Shown here: piece after piece, positions 54,228 through 63,247 of the stretch
Numbering within the stretch: position 1 is the first letter of the stretch
How the letters are laid out: every line of letters starts with the position of its first letter
DNA from: Crocosphaera sp. UHCC 0190
GTDB taxonomy: Bacteria > Cyanobacteriota > Cyanobacteriia > Cyanobacteriales > Microcystaceae
DNA length: 64,000 nucleotides
Assembly (NCBI RefSeq): GCF_034932065.1
Contig: NZ_JAYGHP010000003.1
Coordinates: 1 to 64,000 of the forward strand
Direction: 5' to 3'
The notes under the pieces: model-generated
Seen by the model: the letters and a program-made list of their open reading frames with translations, nothing else
What the model was told of the DNA's origin: nothing
Database searches by the model: none
Program-made: the position numbers and the translations under genes

Positions 54228-55748
54228 CTAGGGTTTATAAGGTTCAAATTCCTCAACAGGAGGCATATCTTCTGGGGGTTGATAGGGTTCAAATCCATCA
54301 ACGGGGGGCATATTTTCTGAAGGATTATAAGGGGGAGAATTATCAATTAGGGTGGTATTCTCTACGGGTTGATTAGGGGTTGCTGTTTCAACGGGGATGA
54401 TAATTTCGGCTGGTTTATCGGGGATATTATTTTCAATTATGATTGGGTTTTCAGTGGGTTGATCAGGGATATTATTTTCCACCGGGACGATAGTTTCAAC
54501 CGGTTCATAGGGGGTAAAATCATCAATTCTGGTGGTATTTTCTGTTGGTTGATCCGGGGTAATAATGGCTGGGGGTTGAGGAGTTTCTAATTTCCGTTCA
54601 GCAGGATAAGGAAAAAGAGCTAAAAACTTTTCTTGTCTTTCTGAAACAGGTTCAGGTGCATAATTCCAAAGACTATCATAAAAAAAGAAAGAAACCCCTA
54701 ATCCATATTGTTTGGCAGCTAATACTTTTTCTTGAATAAATTCTATTTCAATCGGCCGATTTCTTAACCCTGTTAAAATTCCGACTCCTGTTGGTATTTT
54801 TTTCCTGGTTTCTTGAATTTCTGGCTTTTCTAATTGTTTGACAAAACTCGCTAAATCTGGCCGATAAACTTGCACAAGGACTTCATCAATGATGTCCTGT
54901 CTTACCCAGGTTAACCAATCTTGTAAATAACCACTGTAAGCGGTGTCATAAGGATTAGGTGAAACAGAAAAAATAGCATTACTTTTTTTGGCTTTAATGG
55001 CTTGATTAAGTTGGGCAACATAAGCCGTCATTTTATCAGCCCGCCACTTTAACCAGGCTTCATCTTTGGGGTTAGCAGGGGGATCTTTTTCCGTTTCTTG
55101 TTTATATAAATTAACGGTATATTTATCGTAGCCTAATTCACTGGGTAAACTTAAATGATCGTCAAATTGAATGCCATCTGCATCATATAAATTCATCACT
55201 TCAATCACTAAAGATGTGATGAATTTTTGGACTTCTGGATGGAAGGGGTTTAACCAAACGACTTCTCCGGCTGCACTAATGGTGGTTTGTGTGCCATCTC
55301 TTTTTTGGGTTAACCATTGAGGGTGTTTGGTGGCTAATTCTGAGGTGGGAGGTGCCATAAACCCAAACTCAAACCAAGGTAACACTAATAAGCCTTGATT
55401 ATGGGCTTTTGTGATTAAATCTGTCAAGGGATCTTGTCCTTGAAACCCTTTATGGACAAAGGGTTGAATACCCGCTTTTTGGGCGATCGCACTGGGATAA
55501 AGAGCATAACCTGAATTCCACACGACGGGATATATGGTATTAAAGTTAAGACGGGCTAATTGAGCGATCGCTTCTTCTAATTTGGGTTGATCGAGTAGGG
55601 TATTGGTGTCATTGGTGGTTAACCAAACCCCCCGAATTTCCTGTTTTGGAGGAGAAAAGGCAAAAATTGGATGACTAAGCAATACAATACTAAAAAATGT
55701 CGCTAAAAAGAGTTGTAAAAACCGAGATTTAAAAATAGACCATCTCAT
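54228..55748 (-). CDS. GHL10-type glycoside hydrolase-like lipoprotein or secreted protein with Pro-rich tail
   Basis: A 506-aa exported protein from ATG 55748, chosen because the signal peptide (FLQLFLATFFSIVLLSHPIFA) starts there; an upstream in-frame ATG at 55865 adds 39 residues without signal character. The catalytic-like domain is family-10-like (GHL10/DUF187): EIRGVWLTTNDTNTL, FNTIYPVVWNSGYALYPS, LPWFEFGFMAPP, GIQFDDHLSLP. The last 110 residues are imperfect repeats of glutamate/proline/asparagine (ENxxPxxP). Related proteins act on cell-wall or exopolysaccharide glycans; the substrate is unknown. Confidence 0.85.
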   Translation of the reverse strand: MRWSIFKSRFLQLFLATFFSIVLLSHPIFAFSPPKQEIRGVWLTTNDTNTLLDQPKLEEAIAQLARLNFNTIYPVVWNSGYALYPSAIAQKAGIQPFVHKGFQGQDPLTDLITKAHNQGLLVLPWFEFGFMAPPTSELATKHPQWLTQKRDGTQTTISAAGEVVWLNPFHPEVQKFITSLVIEVMNLYDADGIQFDDHLSLPSELGYDKYTVNLYKQETEKDPPANPKDEAWLKWRADKMTAYVAQLNQAIKAKKSNAIFSVSPNPYDTAYSGYLQDWLTWVRQDIIDEVLVQVYRPDLASFVKQLEKPEIQETRKKIPTGVGILTGLRNRPIEIEFIQEKVLAAKQYGLGVSFFFYDSLWNYAPEPVSERQEKFLALFPYPAERKLETPQPPAIITPDQPTENTTRIDDFTPYEPVETIVPVENNIPDQPTENPIIIENNIPDKPAEIIIPVETATPNQPVENTTLIDNSPPYNPSENMPPVDGFEPYQPPEDMPPVEEFEPYKP

Positions 55749-55931
55749 AAGCAGAAAGTTGAGCGTGAGCAAGATCATCTTACAGTTTAGCGATGGTTTG
55801 AAGATGATGCTAGGGGTAATGATGATTTTCAGTGACGAATTGTTACCATAGAGAGTATTCAGCAATTAGTCTCTCAAAGTCGAGATCGGAAAAAGTCTTA
55901 ATATTATGTACTTAATAATACAGGAGGAGAT

Positions 55932-57209
55932 ATGATTGCACAAATAACTAACGTAATTTCTCCTGAAGTATTTAAAATTTTGCTAGTTTTTTTTCTTTCA
56001 TTTCTCATTGGTTTAGAACGAGAAGAATGGAAGTTAATTTCTGGTAAATACTCTTTTGGTGGGGTTCGTACTTATCCTTTAATTGGATTAATTGGCTATA
56101 GTATGGCCTCCCTTTCTAGTGGACAAATGTTACCTCTTGCCGCAGGTTTTACTGTTATTGGTGGTTTAATGATGTTGTCTTACTGGCACAAAATGCAGTC
56201 TTCTCAAGACTCAGGGTTAACGAATGAAATGGCCGGTTTAGCCACCTACGTTGTCGGTGCATTAGTCTATCATGAGCAATTTTGGATAGCTTCAACTTTA
56301 GTAATTATCAGCTTGCTGCTACTAGAATTAAAATCAATGCTGGAAGGATTAGCTCATAGATTTTCTTCTGAAGATATCTTAACTTTTACTAAATTTCTTT
56401 TTCTGACAGCAGTTATTCTTCCCATTCTTCCTAACCGAGCGTTCGGTACATTTGAAATAAATCCCTTTAAAACCTGGTTAATTGTAGTAGCAGTTAGTAG
56501 CATTTCCTATGGCAGTTTTCTGTTACAAAAGGTTTTCAAAAATCGGGGCGGTATTGCATTAATTGCCCTTTTAGGGGGGGCTTATTCTTCTACAGTAACT
56601 ACCGTAGCATTAGCTAAACAATCAACCCGCACTCATTCCCCTCATCGCTACGCAGGAGGAATTCTTATGGCTTCTGGAATCATGTATATACGATTAGCTA
56701 TTCTTATTAATTTATTTAATCAGAATTTGGGGAAAGAATTAACTTTACCCTTTGGCTTTTTGGCTGTAGTTGCGGTAGTAGTTGGATGGTTTTGGTCATC
56801 AAAAAAAGATACAAATGTAACACCTTCTGAAGAAAAAAAAAGTTATTCTGCTCGAAATCCTTTAGAATTAAAAGCAGCTTTTTTGTTTGCTTTTTTATTT
56901 GTGGTTATGGTCATTGTTACCCATTATACCGCGTTGTATTTAGGGAGTAGTGGATTATATGTTTTGGGGGGAATTATGGGAGTAACAGATGTCGATCCCT
57001 TCATTTTAGGAATTACTCAATCAGCCGGTCAATCTACGTCTTTATCTGTCGCAAGTGGGGCGATTTTAATTGCTGCGGCTAGTAATAATTTAATTAAAGG
57101 GATCTATGCCATGAGTTTCGGCGATCAACCGACGGGAAGACAAAGCTTTTTTTTGTTACTTTCTTTGGCTATTCTTGGCTTAATTCCCATCATTTTTATT
57201 CATAATTAG
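55932..57209 (+). CDS. MgtC/SapB-DUF4010 family membrane protein
   Basis: A 425-aa polytopic membrane protein. The N-terminal third is MgtC-like (FLSFLIGLEREEWKL, GVRTYPLIGLIGYSMA); the remainder matches DUF4010 (GGAYSSTVTTVALAKQS, GVTDVDPFILGI). About eleven hydrophobic segments are visible. MgtC-type proteins act under magnesium limitation, but the role of the fused family is not known. The TAG stop is the first base pair of an extended palindrome shared with the convergent gene. Confidence 0.88.
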   Translation: MIAQITNVISPEVFKILLVFFLSFLIGLEREEWKLISGKYSFGGVRTYPLIGLIGYSMASLSSGQMLPLAAGFTVIGGLMMLSYWHKMQSSQDSGLTNEMAGLATYVVGALVYHEQFWIASTLVIISLLLLELKSMLEGLAHRFSSEDILTFTKFLFLTAVILPILPNRAFGTFEINPFKTWLIVVAVSSISYGSFLLQKVFKNRGGIALIALLGGAYSSTVTTVALAKQSTRTHSPHRYAGGILMASGIMYIRLAILINLFNQNLGKELTLPFGFLAVVAVVVGWFWSSKKDTNVTPSEEKKSYSARNPLELKAAFLFAFLFVVMVIVTHYTALYLGSSGLYVLGGIMGVTDVDPFILGITQSAGQSTSLSVASGAILIAAASNNLIKGIYAMSFGDQPTGRQSFFLLLSLAILGLIPIIFIHN

Positions 57210-57236
57210 TAGGGACGAACGGCCGTTCGCCCCTAC
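57209..57236. terminator. 28-bp palindrome spanning two convergent stop codons
   Basis: GTAGGGACGAACGG (57209-57222) pairs with CCGTTCGCCCCTAC (57223-57236) with one mismatch. Its left end overlaps the DUF4010 stop and its right end contains the UPF0284 stop (57233-57235). Member of the GTAGGG palindrome family. Confidence 0.75.
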
Positions 57237-58327
57237 AAACTTTTGGAAAATTTTTGCAATAAAGTTTCAATTTCTAATAATAACTTTTCCTGAGTCCAAT
57301 GATAAGATAAATGAGCCGCGATCGCCGCTCCTCCAGCCCCTACCCCTTCTTTAACATAACCCTGTTCATATACTTGTAATTGAGGATAAGAAGACTGAGT
57401 AAAACTGAGTTGAGTTGCTAATAGGGGAACATCGCCAATCGACTCTGCTAACCCGACTGTATCCCCTGTGGGATCTTCTGCTACCCAACGGGTTGTTCCG
57501 ACCACAATATTCTCTAAATCAGCTTTATTTTGGTCACTTTTAAGAATCGCTTTAATGAGGGCATAAACCGCTAACATTTGGGTTCCTCCTGCTAATAAAA
57601 CGCCCGTTGTTTGACTTGCTGCGATAGCCATTCCTGCTACAACAATTTGCATTGGATCACCGATAGCAGCTACTAATTTAAAGGGATTAATGGTGTTTAA
57701 ATTAGCTTTTTCTAGTCCTTTTTTAACAATTAATTCTTTTTGTTGATGGTTACAATTAGGATGACTACTGTTAACTTTTCCTGTTGCTTGAATGCCTAAT
57801 CCTGTGAGAATTGCTAAAGCAGTTGTGGTTCCGCCAACCACACATTCACTAAGAATTAAATATTGTTTTTGTGTATTATTTCCTAGATTTTTTCCCCAGT
57901 CTAAACCTTTTTGAAAGAGATGATAAACTATGTCTAAAGGCAAGGCATTTCCAGTCGTTAAACAGTTAGCAGGAATGCCCCCTAAATCGATATAAGGAAC
58001 AGAAGGAAGATAAAGTAATCCTGCATTGAATAAGTATATTGGAATGTTTAAAGATTCCACCACAGCGCGAGTAATAAAAACAGGAGAAACCCCTTCATTT
58101 AAAGAGGGTAGAGGATATTGATAATGAGATTGTATGCCATTGATTAAAAATTCAGCATCAGCGATCGCTGTATATTTCCTCGCTTCAGGGGTTGCTCCTG
58201 CGGCAGAAATTCCTGGTATTAAACCAGTCTCAGTAAAGCCTAAAATACAAGCAAAAATAGGTGAAAAAGTTTGATAGTTATTTAACCATTTTTGACCTAT
58301 TTCTTTCTGTGTATAAATACGAATCAT
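57233..58327 (-). CDS. UPF0284/CobT-like nicotinate-nucleotide phosphoribosyltransferase homologue
   Basis: A 364-aa protein of the UPF0284 (TIGR00303) family, distant relatives of CobT that activate the lower-ligand base of cobalamin. Visible blocks: ETGLIPGISAAGATPEARKY, CVVGGTTTALAILTGLG, GDPMQIVVAGMAIAASQTTG, and LLAGGTQMLAVYALIKA. Whether it is a true CobT replacement is not established here. The other cobalamin gene of the window is cbiB at 18563. It starts at ATG 58327 and ends in a shared palindrome. Confidence 0.85.
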   Translation of the reverse strand: MIRIYTQKEIGQKWLNNYQTFSPIFACILGFTETGLIPGISAAGATPEARKYTAIADAEFLINGIQSHYQYPLPSLNEGVSPVFITRAVVESLNIPIYLFNAGLLYLPSVPYIDLGGIPANCLTTGNALPLDIVYHLFQKGLDWGKNLGNNTQKQYLILSECVVGGTTTALAILTGLGIQATGKVNSSHPNCNHQQKELIVKKGLEKANLNTINPFKLVAAIGDPMQIVVAGMAIAASQTTGVLLAGGTQMLAVYALIKAILKSDQNKADLENIVVGTTRWVAEDPTGDTVGLAESIGDVPLLATQLSFTQSSYPQLQVYEQGYVKEGVGAGGAAIAAHLSYHWTQEKLLLEIETLLQKFSKSL

Positions 58328-58352
58328 ATAGTTATTTGATAGTAATTAAACC

Positions 58353-58377
58353 GTAGGAGCGAATACCATTCGCCCTT
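58353..58377. repeat. Degenerate member of the GTAGGG palindrome family
   Basis: GTAGGAGCGAAT and ATTCGCCCTTAT pair imperfectly around AC. Located between the UPF0284 gene and glcD. Confidence 0.5.
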
Positions 58378-58394
58378 ATATAATTTGATAAATA

Positions 58395-59873
58395 TTAATA
58401 TAAATTTACACCTTTAAACTTGGCCATTTTAGCATTAGCAGCTTCTCCACAAGTACGAGGAGTAGGAAACAATTTACCAGGGTTAGCTAAATTATCAGGG
58501 TTAAAGACATTTCTCACCCATTGCATTGTCTCTAAATCTACCTCATTAAACATATAGGGCATATAACAATTTTTATCAGCCCCAATACCGTGTTCACCGG
58601 ATAAACTGCCTCCTAATTCCACACACAATTTAAGAATTTCTCCCCCTAATTCTTCCACTTCTTCCCATTGTCCTGGAATAGAATTATCATATAAAATCAA
58701 AGGATGTAAGTTGCCATCTCCTGCATGAAAAACGTTAGCAATACGATAACCATGTTCCTTACCCAATTGGTTAATTCTTTCTAAAACATTGGCTAATTGT
58801 GTGCGAGGAACAACCCCATCTTGTACAAAATAATTAGGGCTAATATTTCCCGCCGCAGCAAAGGCCGCCTTTCTCCCTTTCCACAATTTTAAACGGGTTT
58901 CTAAATCATTGGCTGAGGTAATTTCTCGTGATCCATTTTGACGACAAATTTGAGCAACTTTTTCTTTATTTGCGGAGACTTCTATCTGTAACCCATCCAA
59001 TTCTACTAATAAAATAGCCGCCGCATCTCTCGGATAACAGTTCGTTTTAACCGTATCTTCCACCGCATTAATACAGAAATTATCCATAATTTCCATCCCC
59101 GCAGGAATGATCCCTGAACTAATAATATCAGCTACTGCTTGTCCGGCTGCTTCTACACTGGTAAAATCCGCTAATAAGACACAAATTGCTTCAGGGGTTT
59201 TCAGAATCTTTAAAGTGATTTCTGTGGCAATACCTAATGTGCCTTCAGAACCCACAAATAGCCCCGTTAAATCATACCCAGGCATCTCAGGAATGCTACC
59301 CCCCACATCAATAATTGACCCATCAGGAACCACTAATTTTAAGCCTAAAACATGATTAGTTGTTACCCCATATTTTAAACAATGAACACCCCCAGAATTT
59401 TCCGCAATATTGCCGCCAATTGAACAAATAATTTGACTTGAAGGATCAGGAGCATAATAAAAACCCGCCCCACTAACCGCTTGTGTTACCCAATTATTAA
59501 TCACACCAGGTTGCACAATTACCCGTTGATTTTCTAAATCAATATCAAGAATTTGGTTCATACGGGCTGTTACAATTAAGACGCAATCTTTTACAGGTAA
59601 AGCACCACCGGATAACCCTGTTCCTGCGCCTCTCGCAACCCAAGGAATTTGATAATCATGACAGATTTTAACGGCCGCGGCCACTTCTTCAGTGGTGCGA
59701 GGAAGAACAACAATTGCAGGCCGTTGACGATAGCTAGTCAACCCATCACATTCATAGGTTAAAAGTTCTTCTTTGCGACGAATTACCCCATCTTTGCCGA
59801 TGGCTGTTTCTAATGCTTTGATGATGGGTTTCCATTTTTTATCAGTATCGTTGAGAATTTGATTAAATAGCAT
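58395..59873 (-). CDS. glcD: Glycolate oxidase/dehydrogenase FAD-linked subunit GlcD
   Basis: A 492-aa flavoprotein that oxidises glycolate (or D-lactate) to the keto acid; in cyanobacteria it is a photorespiratory glycolate dehydrogenase. FAD-binding blocks: VVLPRTTEEVAAAVKI, ARGAGTGLSGGALP, GGNIAENSGGVHCLKYG, LTGLFVGSEGTLGI. The C-terminal FAD-oxidase domain has HAGDGNLHPLI and SLSGEHGIGADK. Length is normal. The GlcE and GlcF partners are not adjacent. Confidence 0.93.
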   Translation of the reverse strand: MLFNQILNDTDKKWKPIIKALETAIGKDGVIRRKEELLTYECDGLTSYRQRPAIVVLPRTTEEVAAAVKICHDYQIPWVARGAGTGLSGGALPVKDCVLIVTARMNQILDIDLENQRVIVQPGVINNWVTQAVSGAGFYYAPDPSSQIICSIGGNIAENSGGVHCLKYGVTTNHVLGLKLVVPDGSIIDVGGSIPEMPGYDLTGLFVGSEGTLGIATEITLKILKTPEAICVLLADFTSVEAAGQAVADIISSGIIPAGMEIMDNFCINAVEDTVKTNCYPRDAAAILLVELDGLQIEVSANKEKVAQICRQNGSREITSANDLETRLKLWKGRKAAFAAAGNISPNYFVQDGVVPRTQLANVLERINQLGKEHGYRIANVFHAGDGNLHPLILYDNSIPGQWEEVEELGGEILKLCVELGGSLSGEHGIGADKNCYMPYMFNEVDLETMQWVRNVFNPDNLANPGKLFPTPRTCGEAANAKMAKFKGVNLY

Positions 59874-59925
59874 AATTGTGGTTATTAGTTTCTCTATTTG
59901 AATGATGATAGTTACGCTGTTGCTA

Positions 59926-60267
59926 TTAAGGTTTGAGAGTTCCCCCTCGAATTACCCAAGTTACTGAACCACTAATGAGGGCAGTTAAAACAATAATAAC
60001 AATTTGTCGCCAGTTTTTCAGTTCTCCTACCTTTTCTGCTAAATCTGGGATTTTTTGAACAAATTGCTGTTGATTCTGTAAACTGCCTTCAACTTTGCCC
60101 AAGCTTACCCTTAAATCGCTGACTTCTTTGCCCAAACTTACTCTTAAATCACTTACTTCTTTGCCCAAGCTTACCCTGACATCACTCACTTCTTTTTCTA
60201 ACCGATCAAAACGACTATTGATCAAATCCTTTAATTCTTTGATGTCAGATTCAGTAACAGTAGACAT
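59926..60267 (-). CDS. Small coiled-coil protein with C-terminal membrane helix and 11-residue repeats
   Basis: A 113-aa protein from ATG 60267, preceded by GGAG. A charged coiled coil contains three copies of an 11-residue unit (KEVSDLRVSLG), encoded by 33-bp direct repeats at 60095-60193. A short helical segment and one membrane helix (IVIIVLTALISGSVTWVI) end the protein, leaving only a few residues beyond, so it is a tail-anchored type. The next gene has the same plan. Family not recognised. Confidence 0.75.
   Translation of the reverse strand: MSTVTESDIKELKDLINSRFDRLEKEVSDVRVSLGKEVSDLRVSLGKEVSDLRVSLGKVEGSLQNQQQFVQKIPDLAEKVGELKNWRQIVIIVLTALISGSVTWVIRGGTLKP
60095..60193. repeat. 33-bp tandem repeat, three units
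   Basis: Units at 60095-60127, 60128-60160 and 60161-60193, each starting TTGCCCAA on the plus strand. They keep the reading frame of the coiled-coil gene; unit gain or loss would change the coil by 11 residues. Confidence 0.9.
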
Positions 60268-60377
60268 AATGTTATTCTCCAATTAGATAGTGTTTTTAGA
60301 TCTTCCCCAATTGCCTTTAGAGGACTTACTTTAATTATCGGTTATCCATAGCGGTTCTGTTGTTTATTTTATAATTT

Positions 60378-60692
60378 TTATGGACTGGGAATCGCCCTAA
60401 TTAAAAGAGTCATCAAACTGGTTAATACAGCAACAACAATCGGAATTATTAAAGATTTAGCTCCTTTTAAATCAGCAATATCTGTGGTTAACGTTTTTTG
60501 TTCTAACTCAATTTTGTCAATTGTTTTATCAATCATTGTTAATTGTTTATCAATACTTTCTACTTTTTCTTCTAAACGAGCTTGCCCCACTTCCAAATTA
60601 TTAAGACGCGCATCTATCTTGTCAAGCTTCTGATTTATTTGTCCTAAGACTTGACCCAGATCCGTTGTTACTTGTATTGGTGTGTTGGACAT
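60378..60692 (-). CDS. Small coiled-coil protein with C-terminal membrane helix (paralogue)
   Basis: A 104-aa protein. Residues 12-75 form a coiled coil (LGQINQKLDKIDARLNNLEV, EEKVESIDKQLTMIDKTIDK), then one C-terminal membrane helix (SLIIPIVVAVLTSLMTLLI) and RAIPSP. Same organisation as the gene at 59926 though the sequences differ; both sit on the minus strand 111 bp apart. The pair may form a heteromeric membrane-bound coil. Family not recognised. Confidence 0.75.
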   Translation of the reverse strand: MSNTPIQVTTDLGQVLGQINQKLDKIDARLNNLEVGQARLEEKVESIDKQLTMIDKTIDKIELEQKTLTTDIADLKGAKSLIIPIVVAVLTSLMTLLIRAIPSP

Positions 60693-60830
60693 TATCTATA
60701 TGGTTGAATTGCGATCATCTTCTATAGTCATTGTATCTTGATTCCTAAAGATTTCTTGCTGTTAACCCTAGTTAAAATCCCTAAAATGATACAATGCACA
60801 TGATTCTAAACAGCATCAGGTAAGACTATC

Positions 60831-61937
60831 GTGGTTCAAATATCCGTCTCACCCCCTCTAACTCAGTCCCCACCGCAAGAAACAGCCCAATTAAAGGACT
60901 GGTTACAATCAATTGTACAAAGAATTATCAATGGCGATCGCCTCAACAAAACTGAAGCCTTAACCCTCACCCAAATAGAAGGCAAAGACAACATTTTATT
61001 ATTGTGTGAAGCAGCAGATCAAATTCGTCAAGCCTGTTGCGGTAATGTGGTGGATTTATGTAGCATTATTAACGTTAAATCGGGTAATTGTTCGGAAAAT
61101 TGCCGTTTTTGTTCCCAGTCAGTCCATCATCAAGGGGAAGACTCCCCCATCTATGGGTTAAAATCTTCAGAGGAAATTCTCGCCCAAGCAAAGGCAGCAG
61201 AAGAAGCAGGAGCAAAACGCTTTTGTTTAGTCAGTCAGGGACGGGGGCCAAAGTATAGTAGCCCGAAATCAGGGGAATTTGAGCAAATATTAGAAACAGT
61301 AAGACAAATAACCCGCGAAACCAATATTAAGCCCTGTTGCGCCTTGGGAGAAGTTACTTTAGAACAAGCACAGGAACTGAAAGAAGCAGGAGTTACCCGT
61401 TATAACCATAACCTAGAAGCCTCAGAAAACTTCTACAGCGACATCGTAACCACCCATAGCTGGGGCGATCGCGTGGAAACCGTCAAAAACCTCAAAGCTG
61501 CCGGAATACAAGCCTGTACAGGCGGTATTATGGGCATGGGAGAAACCTGGGAAGATCGGGTAGATCTCGCTTTATCCTTACGGGAATTAGAAGTAGACTC
61601 CGTTCCCATTAACCTCCTCAACCCCAGAGAAGGAACCCCTTTGGGCCATTTACCAAAATTAGATGTCTTTGAGGCATTGAAGGCGATCGCCATTTTCCGC
61701 TTTATCCTACCTGAGCAAATTCTCCGGTATGCCGGGGGCAGAGAGGCTGTTATGGGAGAATTACAGAGTCTAGGGTTAAAATCAGGAATTAATGCTATGC
61801 TGATTGGACATTACCTTACAACCCTGGGACAACCCCCAGAAAAAGATCACGCAATGCTAGAATCTTTAGGACTGCACGGGGGTGAAGCTCCAATTCCTGG
61901 TGAATATCAAACGCAAACGAACAAAACCGCTCACTAA
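60831..61937 (+). CDS. bioB: Biotin synthase
   Basis: A 368-aa radical-SAM enzyme that inserts sulfur into dethiobiotin. The Fe-S cluster motif CxxxCxxC is in KSGNCSENCRFCSQS; the second cluster site has ARG and cysteines in CCALGEVTLEQ. The C-terminal block NLLNPREGTPLG is present. GTG 60831 is the start. BioY overlaps or follows directly, so synthesis and uptake of biotin are encoded together. Confidence 0.95.
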   Translation: MVQISVSPPLTQSPPQETAQLKDWLQSIVQRIINGDRLNKTEALTLTQIEGKDNILLLCEAADQIRQACCGNVVDLCSIINVKSGNCSENCRFCSQSVHHQGEDSPIYGLKSSEEILAQAKAAEEAGAKRFCLVSQGRGPKYSSPKSGEFEQILETVRQITRETNIKPCCALGEVTLEQAQELKEAGVTRYNHNLEASENFYSDIVTTHSWGDRVETVKNLKAAGIQACTGGIMGMGETWEDRVDLALSLRELEVDSVPINLLNPREGTPLGHLPKLDVFEALKAIAIFRFILPEQILRYAGGREAVMGELQSLGLKSGINAMLIGHYLTTLGQPPEKDHAMLESLGLHGGEAPIPGEYQTQTNKTAH

Positions 61938-61956
61938 TCAAAAATCCTCATCAACG

Positions 61957-62541
61957 GTGTCTTTTGCCAATGAATTTCTTTGGGCGATAATCGGCTTATT
62001 ATTAACAGTTTTCAGCACCTTTGTTGAAGCTTTCGTTACTAATATGCCCTGGACTTGGTCAGAACAAGGGGTTCATCCTTTACCCCTTGGGGTCACGTTT
62101 CAAGTTGGGGCTGTACTCCTAACGGGGTGTATGGGAGGGAAAAATGCGGGGTTACTCGCTCAAGTTGCCTATGTATTTTTAGGGCTATTTTGGCATCCTG
62201 TTTTTGCTCAAGGCGGGGGTTTAGATTATTGGCAGCAACCAAGTTTTGGTTATATTTTAGGCTTTATGCCTGGGGCTTGGCTTTGTGGTTGGATGGCATT
62301 TCAAACTAGGACAAAATTAGAATCTTTGGCCATCGGTGGACTGAGTGGGTTGTTAGTGATTCATCTTTGTGGCTTAATTTATTTAGTTGGTTTGTCTTTT
62401 TTAAGCCCTATAACTGTTCCTCATAACAGTCTATTCGAGATGATTATTAATTATTCTGTACAGCCTATTCCTGGTCAATTTGTGATTGTTTGTGCCATGG
62501 CAATTATTGCTTTTATTTTACGTCAAATTTTATTTTATTAA
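61957..62541 (+). CDS. bioY: Biotin transporter BioY
   Basis: A 194-aa membrane protein of the BioY family, the substrate-binding (S) component of ECF-type biotin uptake. The signature GYILGFMPGAWLCGWMAF is near residue 105; five or six hydrophobic segments are visible. The GTG at 61957 is chosen because the residues after it (SFANEFLWAIIGLLLT) match BioY starts; an in-frame GTG at 61882 lies inside bioB and adds 25 charged residues. No ECF ATPase gene is in the window. Confidence 0.85.
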   Translation: MSFANEFLWAIIGLLLTVFSTFVEAFVTNMPWTWSEQGVHPLPLGVTFQVGAVLLTGCMGGKNAGLLAQVAYVFLGLFWHPVFAQGGGLDYWQQPSFGYILGFMPGAWLCGWMAFQTRTKLESLAIGGLSGLLVIHLCGLIYLVGLSFLSPITVPHNSLFEMIINYSVQPIPGQFVIVCAMAIIAFILRQILFY

Positions 62542-62594
62542 CTAAATCTAAATAAACTAAGGCTCAAGAAAAATCCCATTGATGGTGAAGATTT

Positions 62595-63068
62595 ATGAAA
62601 AAAAATCGGTGGTTTTGGCTAGTAGGTTTGGTGGGTTTAATTATCGATCAAATCACTAAATATTGGGTAGTACAATCATTTCCTGACATGGGAGATACCT
62701 TACCTTTATGGTCAGGGGTTTTTCATATTACCTATGTCGTTAATACAGGGGCAGCTTTTAGTTTTTTTACCGGAGGAGCTAAATGGTTGCGTTGGCTTTC
62801 TTTAGGGGTGAGTTTAGCATTAATGTCTTTTGCTTGGTGGGGAGAAAAAATGAGGGTAACGGAACAATTAGGCTATGGTTTTATTTTATCCGGTGCATTA
62901 GGCAATGGGTTGGATCGTTTTTTGTTTGGCTATGTGGTAGATTTTTTAGACTTTCGTTTAATTAATTTTCCGGTGTTTAATTTTGCTGATGTTTTTATTA
63001 ATATTGGTATTGTTTTTCTCTTAATTGCGAGTTTTCCCCCTCAGTCTTCTCCGAAATCATCTCATTAG
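62595..63068 (+). CDS. lspA: Lipoprotein signal peptidase (signal peptidase II)
   Basis: A 157-aa inner-membrane aspartic protease that removes signal peptides from lipoproteins. Four hydrophobic segments are visible. Catalytic aspartates are in GNGLDRFLFGYVVDFLDF and FNFADVFINIGI; the NTGAAFSFF block is typical. It may process the lipoprotein at 20470 among others. It follows bioY by 53 bp. Confidence 0.95.
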   Translation: MKKNRWFWLVGLVGLIIDQITKYWVVQSFPDMGDTLPLWSGVFHITYVVNTGAAFSFFTGGAKWLRWLSLGVSLALMSFAWWGEKMRVTEQLGYGFILSGALGNGLDRFLFGYVVDFLDFRLINFPVFNFADVFINIGIVFLLIASFPPQSSPKSSH

Positions 63069-63075
63069 TTATCTT

Positions 63076-63093
63076 CTGCCTCCTGCCTCCTGC
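63076..63093. repeat. Heptanucleotide tandem repeat
   Basis: CTGCCTC repeated 2.6 times. Short heptamer runs of this kind are common between cyanobacterial genes. Confidence 0.7.
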
Positions 63094-63247
63094 TAAAATA
63101 TAGTAACCAGCTAAAGAGGTGAATTATGGTTCAATTTAATTGATGGGGAATACCAAGTAAACCAGTTTAATGATGATAATTCCCTCGTCTCCCCCACCTT
63201 TCCCCACTTAAATCTGAGGGTAACACAGATTGTTCAAGTCATATTTC

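Noticed and set aside
54280-54300. GGTTCAAATCC as a tRNA T-loop
   Set aside because: It is coding repeat sequence of the glycosidase-like tail and no cloverleaf can be formed around it.
54369-54590. Open frame antisense to the glycosidase-like tail
   Set aside because: Produced by the repeated codons on the other strand; no start signal or known pattern.
60095-60286. Open frame antisense to the coiled-coil repeats
   Set aside because: A direct consequence of the 33-bp repeats; no ribosome-binding site.
62055-62309. Frame-shifted open frame within bioY
   Set aside because: Shadow of the bioY gene; no membrane or domain pattern of its own.
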